Below the pieces are notes generated by a model. That model was not told the DNA's origin. It saw only the letters and a program-made list of their open reading frames with translations, and did no database searches. Below are positions 36,081 through 49,101 of a stretch of DNA of 64,000 nt, piece after piece. Every line of letters starts with the position of its first letter. The stretch's first letter is position 1. Source of the stretch: Vitis vinifera (taxonomy: Eukaryota > Streptophyta > Magnoliopsida > Vitales > Vitaceae); NCBI RefSeq assembly GCF_030704535.1, contig NC_081807.1:1343001-1407000 (forward strand), written 5' to 3'. A program made the position numbers and the translations under genes.

Positions 36081-36572
36081 GCTACCTCTAGGAGTATATG
36101 CAGTAGCATCTTCTTTTGTATACTAATAAGAGAGGAAATGGTTCATGTTTGTTCTTCTAGCTAGTGACAAAGGCTGAATACATGACGCAACAGGGACATT
36201 ATCAAACTGAATCACACCTACCAAAACAAAGCTAAAAATTGCTCCCGATCACTTAATCTTAACGGCCACTAAATGATTTCAAATGATCAATTTTTGGATG
36301 TACTTTTGTGGGGACGAAAAATTTCAGGCACGACATGTGGACTCTGCAATTTCAAGAGGAGCTGTCATTAATGTGCTCCATTATTGAAGCTGAATGTCTG
36401 GATAAGAATTTTCTTGCCACTTTCAACAGTTTTAAGGCCATAGATACAATTTGTTAGTGCCATATCATCCAGAAGCCCCAAGACACCAATGTACTCAAAT
36501 TAGATATATTTATACACGCTTATCAAGCCTACTTCCAAGTTGAATAACTGGTGAAATCAAGTCAATACAATA

Positions 36573-39354
36573 ATGTCCATCCATTCCCATGTCTCCACAC
36601 TATTTCTCCTTCCTCTAGTCTTACTACAGTCTGGATCCATTGCCATCACAGGCCATGCATTTTCAATCGAAGAAGCAACTGTCCATGACTTCCATATGGC
36701 TTTCGAACAAAACAAACTCACCTCAAGGCAGCTGGTTGAGTTCTACCTGGGCAAGATTCACAAACTCAACCCAATTCTTCGTGGGGTAATAGAGGTGAAC
36801 CCAGATGCACTCCTCCAAGCTGATAAGGCCGACAGGGAGAGGAAGGCTAAGTTACCTGGGTCGCTGCTGGGGCTGCACGGCATTCCTATTCTGCTTAAGG
36901 ATAATATTGCAACCAAGGACAAGATGAACACAACAGCAGGATCATTTGCATTGCTTAAATCAGTGGTGCCAAGGGATGCAGGCGTGGTGAGGAAGTTGAG
37001 GAAGGCTGGAGCTATCATACTGGGAAAGGCTAGCCTCAGCGAGTGGGCTTATTTTCGTGCTACTGTTATTCCTTCGGGCTGGTGTGCTAGAACTGGCCAA
37101 GGTAAGGTAAGTTATGATCCAAAACTCAAATTTTCCGACGGTAGTTAGCTTACATTTTGGTTCTCATCCTCCCCGGTAAAGATATGAACAGATATAGGCA
37201 GATGGAAATTATACCCAATTATTTTCATTCAAATCCTTAGAAGGGGAAAAGCTTTTCTGTATGAGGAGAACTTGTGGCCTCGTTGGAAATTTCTATTGTT
37301 TTGCATTCATGTAAGAAGTTTGTGTTTGGTTTTCAGGAAAAGCAGAGTTACTCCTTGATCTCTATAGCATAGTAAAATGTAGAAAATGGAATTTATTAAT
37401 TTCCAATTTCTCATTCCAGTCAGTGTAAGTCTCCTCGTGAACTTGAACATACACACCAAAAAAGATAATAAAAAAAAAAACATAGAATCTGAATACATGA
37501 ATCTTCACTATGATGCTGCACGCCAAAAAAGATAACAAGCTTAGACATGTTTGCCAAAGGAGTGAAAAGTGTGTGGAGCATCTGGCCGGGGTCGCCATTA
37601 AAAGGAAAAAAAGCTTCTTTCCATTGAGCATTCACACTATGGTTGTCAAATCGGTTTCTGTCTGTCATTATGTCCTATATCAATCATTCACCATCAGTGG
37701 GTGTACCAAAAGATTCTTCCTATCAATCATATCTTTTTTTATCTGGCCACTCAAATGTGTGGAAATTTTGTTTTTACCTTTTTTTTTTTTCTCCTTTTTT
37801 ATGAAAAAAAAGGACCCTTTTCATGCCTCTATTGATTCTGCCCAACACTCTGTTTCGAGTTGTCATATTTCTCTAGCATTCTTGTGTTTCTAATCCTAAG
37901 TATATGGGATAAGAGATTGAACAAAAACAAGAAGCCTCAAGCTACCGTTGATTGCGAAAGGGAAGAAGATTAAGGATGAAAATAGGACTACAATGTGTTG
38001 CATAAACAGTTTTATGAATCTTAAGCCTATGATTTCAATGGTGTGCAGAACCCTTATGTTCTATCAGCAACTCCCTGTGGCTCAAGTAGTGGATCAGCTA
38101 TATCAGTAGCAGCAAATTTAGCGGCAGTGTCTCTAGGGACGGAGACTGATGGATCCATCTTATGTCCATCCCACGTTAATTCAGTAGTGGGCATCAAACC
38201 AACACTTGGTCTCACCAGCCGAGCTGGCGTGGTTCCAATCTCTCCTAGGCAGGACACTGTTGGGTAGGTGATGCTTCATCTTCCTAAATCCAAATATGAA
38301 GCTATCATCTGTTGAACAACCAAAGATAGCAGACTGCTCAAACATATTTGATGCAACAGGCCCATCTGCAGGACAGTCTCCGATGCTGTAGAGGTACTGG
38401 ATGTCATTGTTGGTTTTGACTACAGGGATGAAGCAACCAGGACATCATCCAAGTACATACCACAAGGTGGCTATAAGCAATTTCTCAATGCAAATGGACT
38501 CAAGGGGAAGAGATTGGGGATAGTGAGGAATCCCTTCTATATGTTTGAGAATGGCTCTGTCCTGCCTCAAGTTTTTGAGCATCATTTCCACACACTAAGG
38601 TAACAAAACCTGCTTTCTAAGTACAGTGCTTAATGTCCTAATTACTCTAGCTTAAGGTGCTTGACTAAATTAACCTATTCTTATTACATCATGCTTCAAG
38701 GCAAGGAGGTGCTATTTTGGTAGACCACCTGGAAATAGCCAACATTGATGTTATCTATGGCTCCTCCGGAGAAGGTGCAGCATTAGAGGCTGAGTTCAAA
38801 ATATCCTTGAATGCTTACCTGAAAGAGCTGGTAGCATCCCCAGTAAGAACTTTGGCTGATGTGATAGCCTTCAACAACAAATTCTCACATTTGGTGAGTA
38901 CATTCAGGAGGGGTTTTAATTATTTACTTGCTGTTCTAGATTCCGCTAGGATTGTTAAAACCACATTCTGAAAAGATGACTAATTTAATTACTTGAGTAA
39001 CTGCAGGAAAAGATCAAGGAGTATGGACAAGATACCTTTCTGCAGGCCGAAGCCACAAATGGGATAAACAAGAAAACTTTGTTAAAATTAGCAAGATTGT
39101 CACGAAATGGATTTGAGAAGTTGATGAAGGAGCATAAGCTGGATGCATTGGTGACTCCTGGTTCAAATGTGAGTCCTGTTCTTGCTATTGGAGGATTCCC
39201 TGGAATTTCTGTTCCAGCTGGATATGATAGCAAAGGAGTACCATTTGGCATTTGTTTTGGGGGCCTAAAGGGCTCTGAGCCAAAGCTAATCGAGATTGCA
39301 TATAGCTTCGAGCAAGCAACTAAGATTAGGAAGCCACCTTCATTTAAACCTTGA
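36573..39354 (+). CDS. Amidase copy D, intact amidase-signature family enzyme
   Basis: Exons 36573-37106, 38049-38263, 38360-38599, 38701-38893 and 39007-39354 give 509 aa with consistent phases. A signal peptide (LFLLPLVLLQSGSIAITG) is followed by the AS domain with Lys109 (PILLKDNI), Ser190 (CGSSSGSA) and Ser214 (TETDGSILCP), a complete triad. Exon 4 uses an AAG acceptor (CTTCAAG/GCAAGG), shared by G. A TATA-like TATATTTATA lies at 36505-36514, about 60 bases before the ATG, and the leader phrase AATAACTGGTGAAATCAA is kept in all D-subfamily copies. The C-terminus ends IRKPPSFKP. Relative to copy C it lacks the short C-terminal extension after RRPP. Likely secreted or endomembrane amidase; substrate unknown. 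Confidence 0.92.
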
Positions 39355-39870
39355 AGGTTTAGAACAACTCCTATCAGAGTTGTACTACATGTATCAGTAT
39401 CAAGAACTCTTCTCTCTAGTTGGTAATCCTGCACTAGAAAGGATATTATAATAAAGTGCTCAATGTTTTGAATGAACTAAGATGGTACAGAGGCTGGTTT
39501 TCTCCAAATCATCTAAATTATGAAGTTTCCCTCTACCATTTACTGTTGTGATTGGTGCCATTACAGTGCACTACCCTCTGAATAACCACTCATTTATTTG
39601 CAATAAAACATGCAGAATTCATACATATATCCTATGATAAATGTAGAGATACATGAGCAAAAAGGATTAGATAAAAATGTAAAACGGGTATCAATACTAA
39701 GATAAAAGTAGCTGTAAATTTGATTATCCTTAAATTGGTTTACACAACTTCTAACAGCAGCCAGCCACTGAAATTATTTGTAGTTACTAATTTTAGATGT
39801 CCTTTTATGGGCCAAAAAGTTTCATTAGCCTTTTATGGGGCAAAAAATTAGAACGTTCGTTAAATTAACA
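39355..39870. other. Amidase D 3' region
   Basis: Conserved 3' flank shared with E (44181-44696), partly with G and F. Presumed 3' UTR then spacer; no gene seen. Confidence 0.5.
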
Positions 39871-40245
39871 ATGAACTTCCACTCCTACGTCTTCCAACTT
39901 TTTCTCCTTTTTTCTAGCCTTATGACTAGCAGTATCCATCACCATCACAGGCCATGCATTCTCAATCAAAGAAGCAACTCTCCATGTTTTCCATAAGGCT
40001 TTCAAGCAAAATAAACTCAATTCAAGGCAGCTGGTTGAGTTCTATATTAGTGAAATTCACAAATTGAACCCAATCCTTCATGGGGGTAGTAGAGGTGAAC
40101 CCGGACCCACTCCTCCAAGCAGATAATGCTGACAGAGAGCAAAAGGCTGGGTCACCCGGCTTGTTGCTTGGGATGCAGGTGTGATGAGGAGGTTAAGGCT
40201 TGGGCTATATAGTGAGGAATCTCTTCTTTACGTTGAGTGGGGAAG
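39871..40245 (+). pseudogene. Amidase relic: exon 1 piece joined to an exon 3 scrap
   Basis: Starts ATGAACTTCC and follows D-subfamily exon 1 (TITGHAFSIKEAT, then SRQLVEFYISEIHKLNPILH) with frame damage. A block covering the catalytic Lys region is missing. After GTGATGAGGAGGTTAAGG and GGGCTATATAG the sequence passes directly into GTGAGGAATCTCTTCTTTACG, which belongs to exon 3 (IVRNPF). The join lies at a shared ATA(G), consistent with an internal deletion. No exon 2, 4 or 5 was seen. A second copy lies in the duplicated unit. Confidence 0.75.
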
Positions 40246-41440
40246 TAACCCAGCCTAACCCCAACTGATTTTGATTATAAATAAAGTCTTAACTTCCTCT
40301 AGAAGTGTATGCAGTAGCATCTTCTTTTCATTTATGTTCTTCTAGTGACAAAGGTTGAATCCATGACGAACAAGGACATGAAAAAACAAAATTATACCTA
40401 TAGAAGGAAAAGCTAAAAAATGTTGCAGATCAATTAATCATGAGGTGGCTAATCACAACTTCTGAAGGCCACCAAATGACTTCTAATGACCAATTTTCAG
40501 GAGCGATAAAAAGTTCAATCATGACATAGATACAATTCGTCTAGATGAGTATTTGGTTTACCTCTTTCCAAAGCTTCAAGGTCACAGATATAATATGTTT
40601 ATATCATATCATCCAAAAGCCCCACGAAACTAAGGTATGTTTGATGACTATTTTTAAGAATTAATTTTTATTATTTAGAATAACAAAAATAAGAAAACAT
40701 GTTTGATAATCAGAAAACAAAAGATATGATGTTTTTAGATAATACTTTTTAATTATTTTTTTAGGACGATATTAAAAAAATAGTTATACAAATAGAAAGA
40801 ATAATTAAAAATAAAGCTCTGTATATAAAAATTATTTTAAAAACATATTTACAAGTATAAGAAACAAGTTAAGCATATTTTAGGTTACGTAATTAACTTT
40901 TGTTTTACAAAATATCAAAAAAGGGTTTCAAAATATTGTTATCAGAAGCTATTTTTAAGAATTATTTTTGTGGGATGGTGGTGACTTAGAGAAAAAAATC
41001 TCACTTGATGAATTGGAACTTGGTTTGTACCAATAAGAAAAAGGGGGGCCTTGTAATTCATAGAATTGTGGATTTAAACAAAGCCTTACTTAGGAAGTGG
41101 ACCAGATCAATTAATCTTAACGGCCACAAAATGATTTCAAATGACCAATTTTTGGATGTACTTGTGTGGGGACGAAAAATTTGAGTCACGACATGTGGGA
41201 CATGTGGGCTATGCAATTTCAAGAGGAGCTATCATTAATGTGCTCCATTATTGAAGCTAAATGTCTGGATAAGAATTTTTTTGCCACTTTCAACAGTTTT
41301 AAGGCCATAGATACAATTTGTTAGTGCCATATCATCCGGAAGCCCCAAGACACCAATATACTCAACCTTAGATATATTTATACACTCTTATCAAGCCTAC
41401 TTCCAAGTTGAATAACTGGTGAAATCAAGTCAATACAATA
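40246..41440. other. Spacer and promoter region of amidase E
   Basis: AT-rich up to about 41000, then the second duplication unit begins near 41108. TATA-like TATATTTATA lies at 41373-41382, about 60 bases before amidase E ATG. Confidence 0.5.
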
Positions 41441-44180
41441 ATGTCCATCCATTTCCATGTCTCCACACTATTTCTCCTTCCTCTAGTCTTACTACCGTCT
41501 GGATCCATTGCCATCACAGGCCATGCATTTTCAATCGAAGAAGCAACTGTCCATGACTTCCATATGGCTTTCGAACAAAACAAACTCACCTCAAGGCAGC
41601 TGGTTGAGTTCTACCTGGGCAAGATTCACAAACTCAACCCAATTCTTCGTGGGGTAATAGAGGTGAACCCAGATGCACTCCTCCAAGCTGATAAGGCCGA
41701 CAGGGAGAGGAAGGCTAAGTTACCTGGGTCGCTGCTGGGGCTGCACGGCATTCCTATATATTCTGCTTAAGGATAATATTGCAACCAAGGACAAGATGAA
41801 CACAACAGCAGGATCATTTGCATTGCTTAAATCAGTGGTGCCAAGGGATGCAGGCGTGGTGAGGAAGTTGAGGAAGGCTGGAGCTATCATACTGGGAAAG
41901 GCTAGCCTCAGCGAGTGGGCTGCTTTTCGTGCTACTGCTACTCCTTCGGGCTGGTGTGCTAGAACTGGCCAAGGTAAGGTAAGTTGTGATCCAAAACTCA
42001 AATTTTCCGACGGTAGTTAGCTTACATTTTGGTTCTCATCCTCCCCGGTAAAGATATGAACAGATATAGGCAGATGGAAATTATACCCAATAATTTTTTA
42101 ATCAAATTCTTAGAAGGGGAAAAGCTTTTCTGTTTAAGGAGAATTTGTGTACTCGTTGGAAATTTCTGCTGTTTTGCATTTATCCTGAGAAGTTTGTGTT
42201 TGTTTGTCAGGAAAAGCAGAGTTACTCTATGATTTCTATAGCATATTAAATGTAGAAAGTGGAATTTACTAATTTCCAATTTCTCATTCCAGTCAGTGTA
42301 AGTCTCCTCGTGAACTTGAACATACACGCCAAAAAAGATCAAAAAAAAAAAAATTAGAATCTGAATACATGAATCTGCACTATGATGCTGCACGCCAAAA
42401 AAGATAACGAGTTTAGACACGTTTGCCAAAGGAGTGAAAAGTGTGTGGAGCATCTGGCCGGAGTCGCCATTAAAAGGAAAAAAGCTTCTTTCCATTTAGC
42501 ATTCACACTATGGTTGTCAAATGGGTTTCAGTCTGTCATTATGTCCTACAACAATCATTCACCATCAGTGGGTGTACCAAAAGATTCTTCCTATCAATCA
42601 TATCTTTTTTATCTGCCCACTCAAATGTGTGGAAATTTTATTTTTTTAAGGGTCTATTGATTCTGCCCAACATTCTGTTTCGAGTTGTCATATTTCTCTA
42701 GCATTCTTGTGTTTCTAATACTAAGTATATGGGATAAGAGATTGAACAAAAACAAGAAGCCTCAAACTACCGTTGATTGCAAAAGGGAAGAAGATTAAGG
42801 ATGAAAATAGGACTACAATGTGTTGCATAAACAGTTTTATGAATCTTAAGCCTACGATTTCATTGGTGTGCAGAACCCTTATGTTCTATCAGCAACTCCC
42901 TGTGGCTCAAGTAGTGGATCAGCTATATCAGTAGCAGCAAATTTAGCGGCAGTGTCTCTAGGGACGGAGACTGATGGATCCATCTTATGTCCATCCCACA
43001 TTAATTCAGTAGTGGGCATCAAACCAACACTTGGTCTCACCAGCCGAGCTGGCGTGGTTCCAATCTCTCCTAGGCAGGACACTGTTGGGTAGGTGATGCT
43101 TCATCTTCCTAAATCCAAATATGAAACTATCATCTGTTGAACAACCAAAGATAGCAGACTGCTCAAACATATTTGATGCAACAGGCCCATCTGCAGGACA
43201 GTCTCCGATGCTGTCGAGGTACTGGATGTCATTGTTGGTTTTGACTACAGGGATGAAGCAACCAGGACAGCATCCAAGTACATACCACAAGGTGGCTATA
43301 AGCAATTTCTCAATGCAAATGGGCTCAAGGGGAAGAGATTGGGGATAGTGAGGAATCCCTTCTATATGTTTGGGAATGGCTCTGTCCTCCCTCAAGTTTT
43401 TGAGCATCATTTCCACACACTCAGGTAACAAAACCTGCTTTCTAAGTACAGTGCTTAATACCCTAATGACTCTAGCTTAAGGTGCTTGACTAAATTAACA
43501 TATTCTTATTACATCATTCCACAAAGGCAAGGAGGTGCTATTTTGGTAGATCACCTGGAAATAGCCAACATTGATGTTATCTATGGCTCCTCCGGAGAAT
43601 ATGCAGCATTAGAGGCTGAGTTCAAAACATCCTTGAATGCTTACCTGAAAGAGCTGGTAGCATCCCCAGTAAGAACTTTGGCTGATGTGATAGCCTTCAA
43701 CAACAAATTCTCACATTTGGTTAGTACATTCAGGAGAGGTTTTCATTATTTACTTGTTGTTCTAGATTCCGCTAGGATTGTTAAAACCACATTCTGAAAA
43801 GATGACTAATTTAATTACTTGGGTAACTGCAGGAAAAGATAAAGGAGTATGGACAAGATATCTTTCTGCAAGCCGAAGCCACAAATGGGATAAACAAGAA
43901 AACTTTGTTAAAATTAGCGAGATTGTCACGAAATGGGTTTGAGAAGTTGATGAAGGAGCATAAGCTGGATGCATTGGTGACACCTGGTTCAGATGTTAGA
44001 ACTATTCTTGCTATTGGAGGATTCCCTGGAATTTCTGTTCCAGCTGGATATGACAGCGAAGGAGTACCATTTGGCATTTGTTTTGGGGGCCTAAAGGGCT
44101 CTGAGCCAAAGCTGATCGAGATTGCATATAGCTTCGAGCAAGCAACTAAGATTAGGAAGCCACCTTCATTTAAACCTTGA
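41441..44180 (+). pseudogene. Amidase copy E, near-identical to D with one 4-bp frameshift in exon 1
   Basis: Exons 41441-41978, 42874-43088, 43185-43424, 43527-43719 and 43833-44180 match D one for one. The only coding break seen is at about 41755: GGCATTCCTATATATTCTGC against GGCATTCCTATTCTGC in D, an extra ATAT that shifts the frame right before the catalytic LLKDNI segment. All later exons stay open, splice sites are fine, and Ser motifs (CGSSSGSA, TETDGSI) are kept. This is either a very young pseudogene or a sequence or allele artefact. Exon 4 acceptor is ACAAAG/GCAAGG. Exon 5 differs from D at the TPGSDVRTILAIGG segment. Confidence 0.8.
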
Positions 44181-44696
44181 AGGTTTAGAACAACTCCTAT
44201 CAGAGCTGTACTACATATATCAGTATCAAGAACTCTTCACTCTAGATAGTAATCCTGCACTAGAAAGGATGTTATAATAAACTGCTCAATGTTTTGAATA
44301 AACTAAGATGATATGGATGTTGGTTTTCTCCAAATCATCTAAATTATGAAGTTTCCCTCTACCATTTACTGTTGTGATTGGTGTCATTACAGTGCACTGT
44401 CCTCTGAATAACCACTCATTTATCTGTAATGAAACATGCAGAATTCATACATATATCCTATGATCAATGTAGAGATACATGAGCAAAAAGGACTAGATAA
44501 AAATGTAAAACGGGTATCAAAACTAAGGTAAAAGTAGATGCAGATTTGATTATTCTTAAGTTGGTTTACACAACTTTTAACAGCAGCCAGCACTGAAATT
44601 ATTTGTAGTTGCTAATTTCAGATGTCCTTTTATGGGCCAAAAAGTTTCATTAGCCTTTTATGGGGCAAAAAATTAGAATGTCCATTAAGTTAACAA

Positions 44697-45075
44697 TGAA
44701 CATCCATTCGTAAGTCTTCCGACTTTTTATCCTTTCTTCTAACCTTATGACTAGCAGTATCCATCACCATCACAGGCCATACATTCTCAATCAAAGAAGC
44801 AACTCTCCATGTTTTCCATAAGGCTTTCAAACAAAATAAACTCAATTCAAGGCAGCTGGTTGAGTTCTACATTAGTGAAATTCACAAACTGAACCCAATC
44901 CTTCATGGGGGTAGTAGAGGTGAACCCGGACGCACTCCTCCAAGCAGATAAAGCTGACAGGGAGCAAAAGGCTAGGTCACCTGCCTTGTTGCTTGGGATG
45001 CAGGTGTGCTGAGGAGGTTAAGGCTTGGGCTATATAGTGAGGAATCTCTTCTTTACGTCGAGTGGGGAAGTAACC
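44697..45075 (+). pseudogene. Amidase exon 1/exon 3 relic, second copy
   Basis: Duplicate of the 39871-40245 relic, with the same internal deletion and the same exon 1 to exon 3 junction (GGGCTATATAG/TGAGGAATC). The shared deletion shows the relic predates the D/E duplication. Confidence 0.75.
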
Positions 45076-45891
45076 CAGCCTAACCCCAATTGATTTTGAT
45101 TATAAATCAAGTCTTCCTCTAGAAGTGTATGCAGTAGCATCTTCTTTTCATATATGTTCTTCTAGTGACAAATGTTGAATCCATGACGAACAAGGACATG
45201 AAAAAACAGAATCACACCTATAGAAGGAAAAGCTAAAAAATGTTGTAGATCAATTAATCATAAGGTGGCTAATCACAACTTCTGAAGGCCACCAAATGAC
45301 TTCTAATGACCAATTTTCAGATGTGCTTCGGTGGGAGCGAAAAAGTTCAATCATGACATAGGTATAATTTGTCTAGATGAGTATTTGGCTTACCTCTTTC
45401 AAAAGCTTTAAGGCCACTAATATAATTTGTTCATATCATATCATCCCAAAGCCCTTAGAAACTAAGGTGTGTTTGATGACTATTTTTAAGAATAATTTTC
45501 TATTATTTAAAATAACAAAAATAGGAAAACATGTTTGAGAATCAGAAAACAAAAAATATGGTATTTTTAGAAAATACTTTTAAATTATTTTCAATTATTT
45601 TCACTTATTTTTTTGGACCATATTAAAAAATAATTTTATAAATACGAAGAACAATTAAAAATAAAACTCTATATATAGAATTTATTTTAAAAATATAAAA
45701 AACAAGTTAAGCATATTTTATATTACTTAATGAACTTTTACTTCACAAAATATCAAAATATAAACCCTTTTTTAGAATTATTTTTCGAAAACACTTCTCA
45801 CAGAAGATCATCGTGTACTCCATATATATACACGCACTGTCATCCAGCCTACTTTCAAATTGAACAACTGGTGAAATCAAATCAATACACA

Positions 45892-48800
45892 ATGTCCATC
45901 CATTCCACTATCTCCACAGTATTTTTCCTCCTTCCAGCCTTAGTTCTATCTGGATCTGCTGCCATCACAGGCCCTGAATTCTCAATCAAAGAAGCGACTG
46001 TCCATGACTTCCGTATGGCTTTCAAACAAAACAAACTCACCTCAAGGTAGATGGTTAGGTTCTACCTGGGTGAAATGCACAAACTCGACCCAATTCTTCA
46101 TGGGGTAATAGAGGTGAACCCAGATGCACTCCTCCAAGCCGACAAGGCTGACAGGGACAGGAAGGCTAAGTTACCTGGATCACTGCTGGGGCTACATGGC
46201 ATTCATATTCTGCTTAAGGATAATAATGCAACCAAGGACAAGATGAACACAACAGCTGGGTCATTTGCACTGCTTAAATCAGTCGTTGTCTACGGATGCA
46301 GGCGTGGTGAGGAAGTTGAGGAAGGTTGGGGCTATCATACTGGGAAAGGCTAGCCTGAGTGAGTGGGCTGGTTCACGCTTTGCTACTCCTTATGGCTGGT
46401 GTGCCAGAGCTGGCCAAGGTCGGGTAAATTAGGATCCAAAACTCGATTTTTCTGATGGTTGTTAGCTTACATTTTGGTTCTCGTCCTGCCCAGAAAAGTC
46501 CTGTAAACATGAACAGATATAGGAGGATGGAAATTATACCCAATTATTTTCAATCAAATTCTGAGAAGGGACAAAGCTTTTCTGTATGCGTAGAACTTGT
46601 GTCCTCCTGGGAAATTTCTGTTGTCAGGGAAGCACATTTTCTCTTTGATATCTAGCACATTAAATTGAAGAAAATGGAATGTACTCATTTCCAGTTTCTC
46701 AATCTAGACAGAGTAAGAGTCCCCGTGAATTTGAACACTTGAATCTGTACTTATGTAGCTACACGCCAAAAAGGATGTAACATTTTAGAATCTGACCACG
46801 TGAGTCTGCACTATGATGCTGCATGCCAAAGAAGGAAAAAAACAAATCTTAGACGTATTTGCCAAAGGAGAAGGTGAAAAGGAGGTGTGAATTGAAACCC
46901 ACTTTTTAGATTAAGAATGGACCCAGCAAGATAGTGGAAAATGCGTGGAGCATTTGGTCAGGGTCACCATTAGAGAAGCAATAAAGCTTCCTTCCAGTGA
47001 TCATTCACAGTAAGGTTTTCAAATAGGTTTCAATCTGCAATTGATTTGTCCTGCATCAATAACTCACCATCAGTGGAAGAACCAAGCCACTCGTCATATG
47101 AATCGTATCTCTTCTTGATCTGCCCCACTCAAATGTGCTCACTGATTCTGTCTAACAATCTGTTTTACGATATATGTTTCTTGCATAACAACATATAACA
47201 GTTGTATCGTGTTGCATAAACGGTTTTATAACTCTGAAATATATGATTTCAATGGTGTGCAGAACCCTTATGTTCTGTCAGAAACTCCTTGTGGCTCAAG
47301 TAGTGGATCAGCTATATCAGTAGCAGCAAATTTGGCAGCAGTGTCTCTAGGGACGGAGACTGATGGATCCATCTTATATCCATCCCACATTAATTCAGTA
47401 GTGGGCATCAAACCAATGTTTGTTTTTTGGCTGAATAAAAAAAGCCAAAATATTTAGTTTTTTCTATTTAACTAAAAGTAACTCATTGATATCAACTAAC
47501 ATAATTAAATTAAATTTATTGATAATAAGTTCACTTTAATTGTATTGATTAATATCAACGAGGTACTTTTAACTTAATAGGAAAAACCAAATATTTTGGT
47601 TTTTTCTATTCAACCAAAAAACAAACACTACCACTACTGTCTCACCAACCGAGCTGGTGTGGTTCCAATCTCTCCTAGGCAGGACACTGTTGGGTAGGTG
47701 ATGCTTCATCTTCCTAAATCCAAATATGAAACTATCATCTGTTGAGCAATCAAAGAGACCAGACTGCTCCATCTGATTGCCAAACAGAAAAGGGAGAAAT
47801 GACGATGAAAAGTTGGGATCATACAACTATTTAAGATTTCAAATGATGATTTTCAGTAGTAAATTCTGTATTTCCTCTCTTCATCCACGAGCCAATCAAG
47901 CATCAATGAATGTAACTGGATTCTGTTGCATACAATTCAAGATCTTCACATGCTTCTGTTAATTAGTAGGTTTTGGTATAAATCTGCTTGCTTTTGAATC
48001 ATCAACATATGCTTCACTACTTGGTTTTTGACTGGAGAAACTTTGTAGTTTTGTTATATCCACTGGTATCAGAACACAATGGTGTTAATTCTAGTAAGGA
48101 CTCTTAACATGTTGGATGCAACAGGCCCATCTGTAGGACAGTCTCCGATGCTGTAGAGGTACTGGATGTCATTGTAGGTTTTGAGAAGAGGGATGAAGCA
48201 ACCAGGACAGCATCCAAGTACATACCACTATATGCAATTTCTCAATGCCAATGGGCTAGCTCAAGGGGAAGAGATTGGGGATAGTAAGGAATCCCTTCTA
48301 TATGTTTGAGAATGGCTGTGTCCTGACTAAAGTTTTTGAGCATCATTTCCACACACTAAGGTACTAAAACCTGCTTTCTAAGTACAGTGCTTAATGGCCT
48401 AATGACTCTAGATTAAGGAGCTGGCCCTAATTTAACCTATTGTTATTACATCATGCTACAGGGCAAGGAGGTGCTATTTTGGTAGACCACCTGGAAATAG
48501 CCAACATTGATGTTATATTTGGCTCCTCCAGAGAAGAAGCAACATTAGAGGCGGAGTTCAAAATATCCTTGAATGCTTACCTGAAAGAGCTGGTAGCATC
48601 CCCAGTAAGAACTTTGGCTGATGTGATCGCCTTCAACAACAAATTCTCACATTTGGTAAATACAATCAGAAGGGGTTTTCATAATTTATTTGATGTTCTA
48701 GATTCAAATAAAGATTGTCAAAATCACATTCTGGAAAGATGACCAATTTTCTTGGGCAACTTCAGGAGAAAATCAAAGAATATGGACAAGACAGCTTTCT

Positions 48801-49101
48801 GCGAGCCGAAGCCACAAAAGGAATAAGCAAGAAAACTTTGTTAAAATTAGCAAGATTGTCAAGAAATGGATTCAAGAAGTTGATGAATGAGCATAAGCTG
48901 GATGCATTGGTGACTCCTGGTGCAGATGTTTTGGAGGATTCCCCGGAATTACTGTTCCAGCTGGATATGATAGCGAAGGAGTGCCATTTGGCATTTGTTT
49001 AATTTGGGGGCCTAAAGGGCTCTGAGCCAAAGCTGATCGAGATTGCATATAGCTTCGAGCAAGCAACTAAGATTAGGAAGCCGCCTTCATTTAAACCTTG
49101 A
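45892..49101 (+). pseudogene. Amidase copy F, pseudogene with several lesions and a MITE
   Basis: Exon 1 starts at ATG 45892 (MSIHSTISTVFFLLPALVLS) and has an early stop at about 46048 (NKLTSR-stop where sisters have NKLTSRQ), then a one-base frameshift near 46288 (SVVVYG for SVVPRD). Exon 2 (47263-47693) is split by a 221-bp palindromic element. Exon 3 (48125-48360) has a deletion around the GGYKQF codons and a short insertion (GCTAGCTC). Exon 4 (48463-48655) has lost its AAG acceptor (now AGG). Exon 5 (48765-49101) lacks part of the PVLAIGG segment and has an added AATT-like block in ICFGG. Intron 2 is 431 bases against about 96 in D. Clearly dead, and decayed longer than E. Confidence 0.9.
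47417..47637. mobile_element. MITE with long terminal inverted repeats in amidase F exon 2
   Basis: The left end TGTTTGTTTTTTGGCTGAAT and the right end, read in reverse complement as TGTTTGTTTTTTGGTTGAAT, pair over most of the element, so the 221 bp could fold into one hairpin. It has no coding capacity. It sits exactly between exon 2 codons for GIKP and the GLTSRAG region. Flanking host bases have drifted, so the target duplication and thus superfamily (hAT- or Mutator-like) are unresolved. Confidence 0.8.

Larger units (their letters stand above)
36245..45790. repeat. 4.86-kb tandem duplication holding amidases D and E
   Basis: Unit 1 starts near 36245 and unit 2 near 41108, both with the phrase AATCTTAACGGCCAC. 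Promoter, gene, 3' spacer and the downstream exon 1 relic all recur at a constant offset of about 4.83-4.87 kb. Identity by eye is high throughout, with small indels mostly in T-runs. The right end of unit 2 fades near 45790. Confidence 0.8.

Noticed and set aside
40632-40990. Possible MITE (also near 45474-45790)
   Set aside because: CTATTTTTAAGAATTA occurs at both sides but in the same orientation, so no inverted termini; the second occurrence is explained by the D/E duplication.
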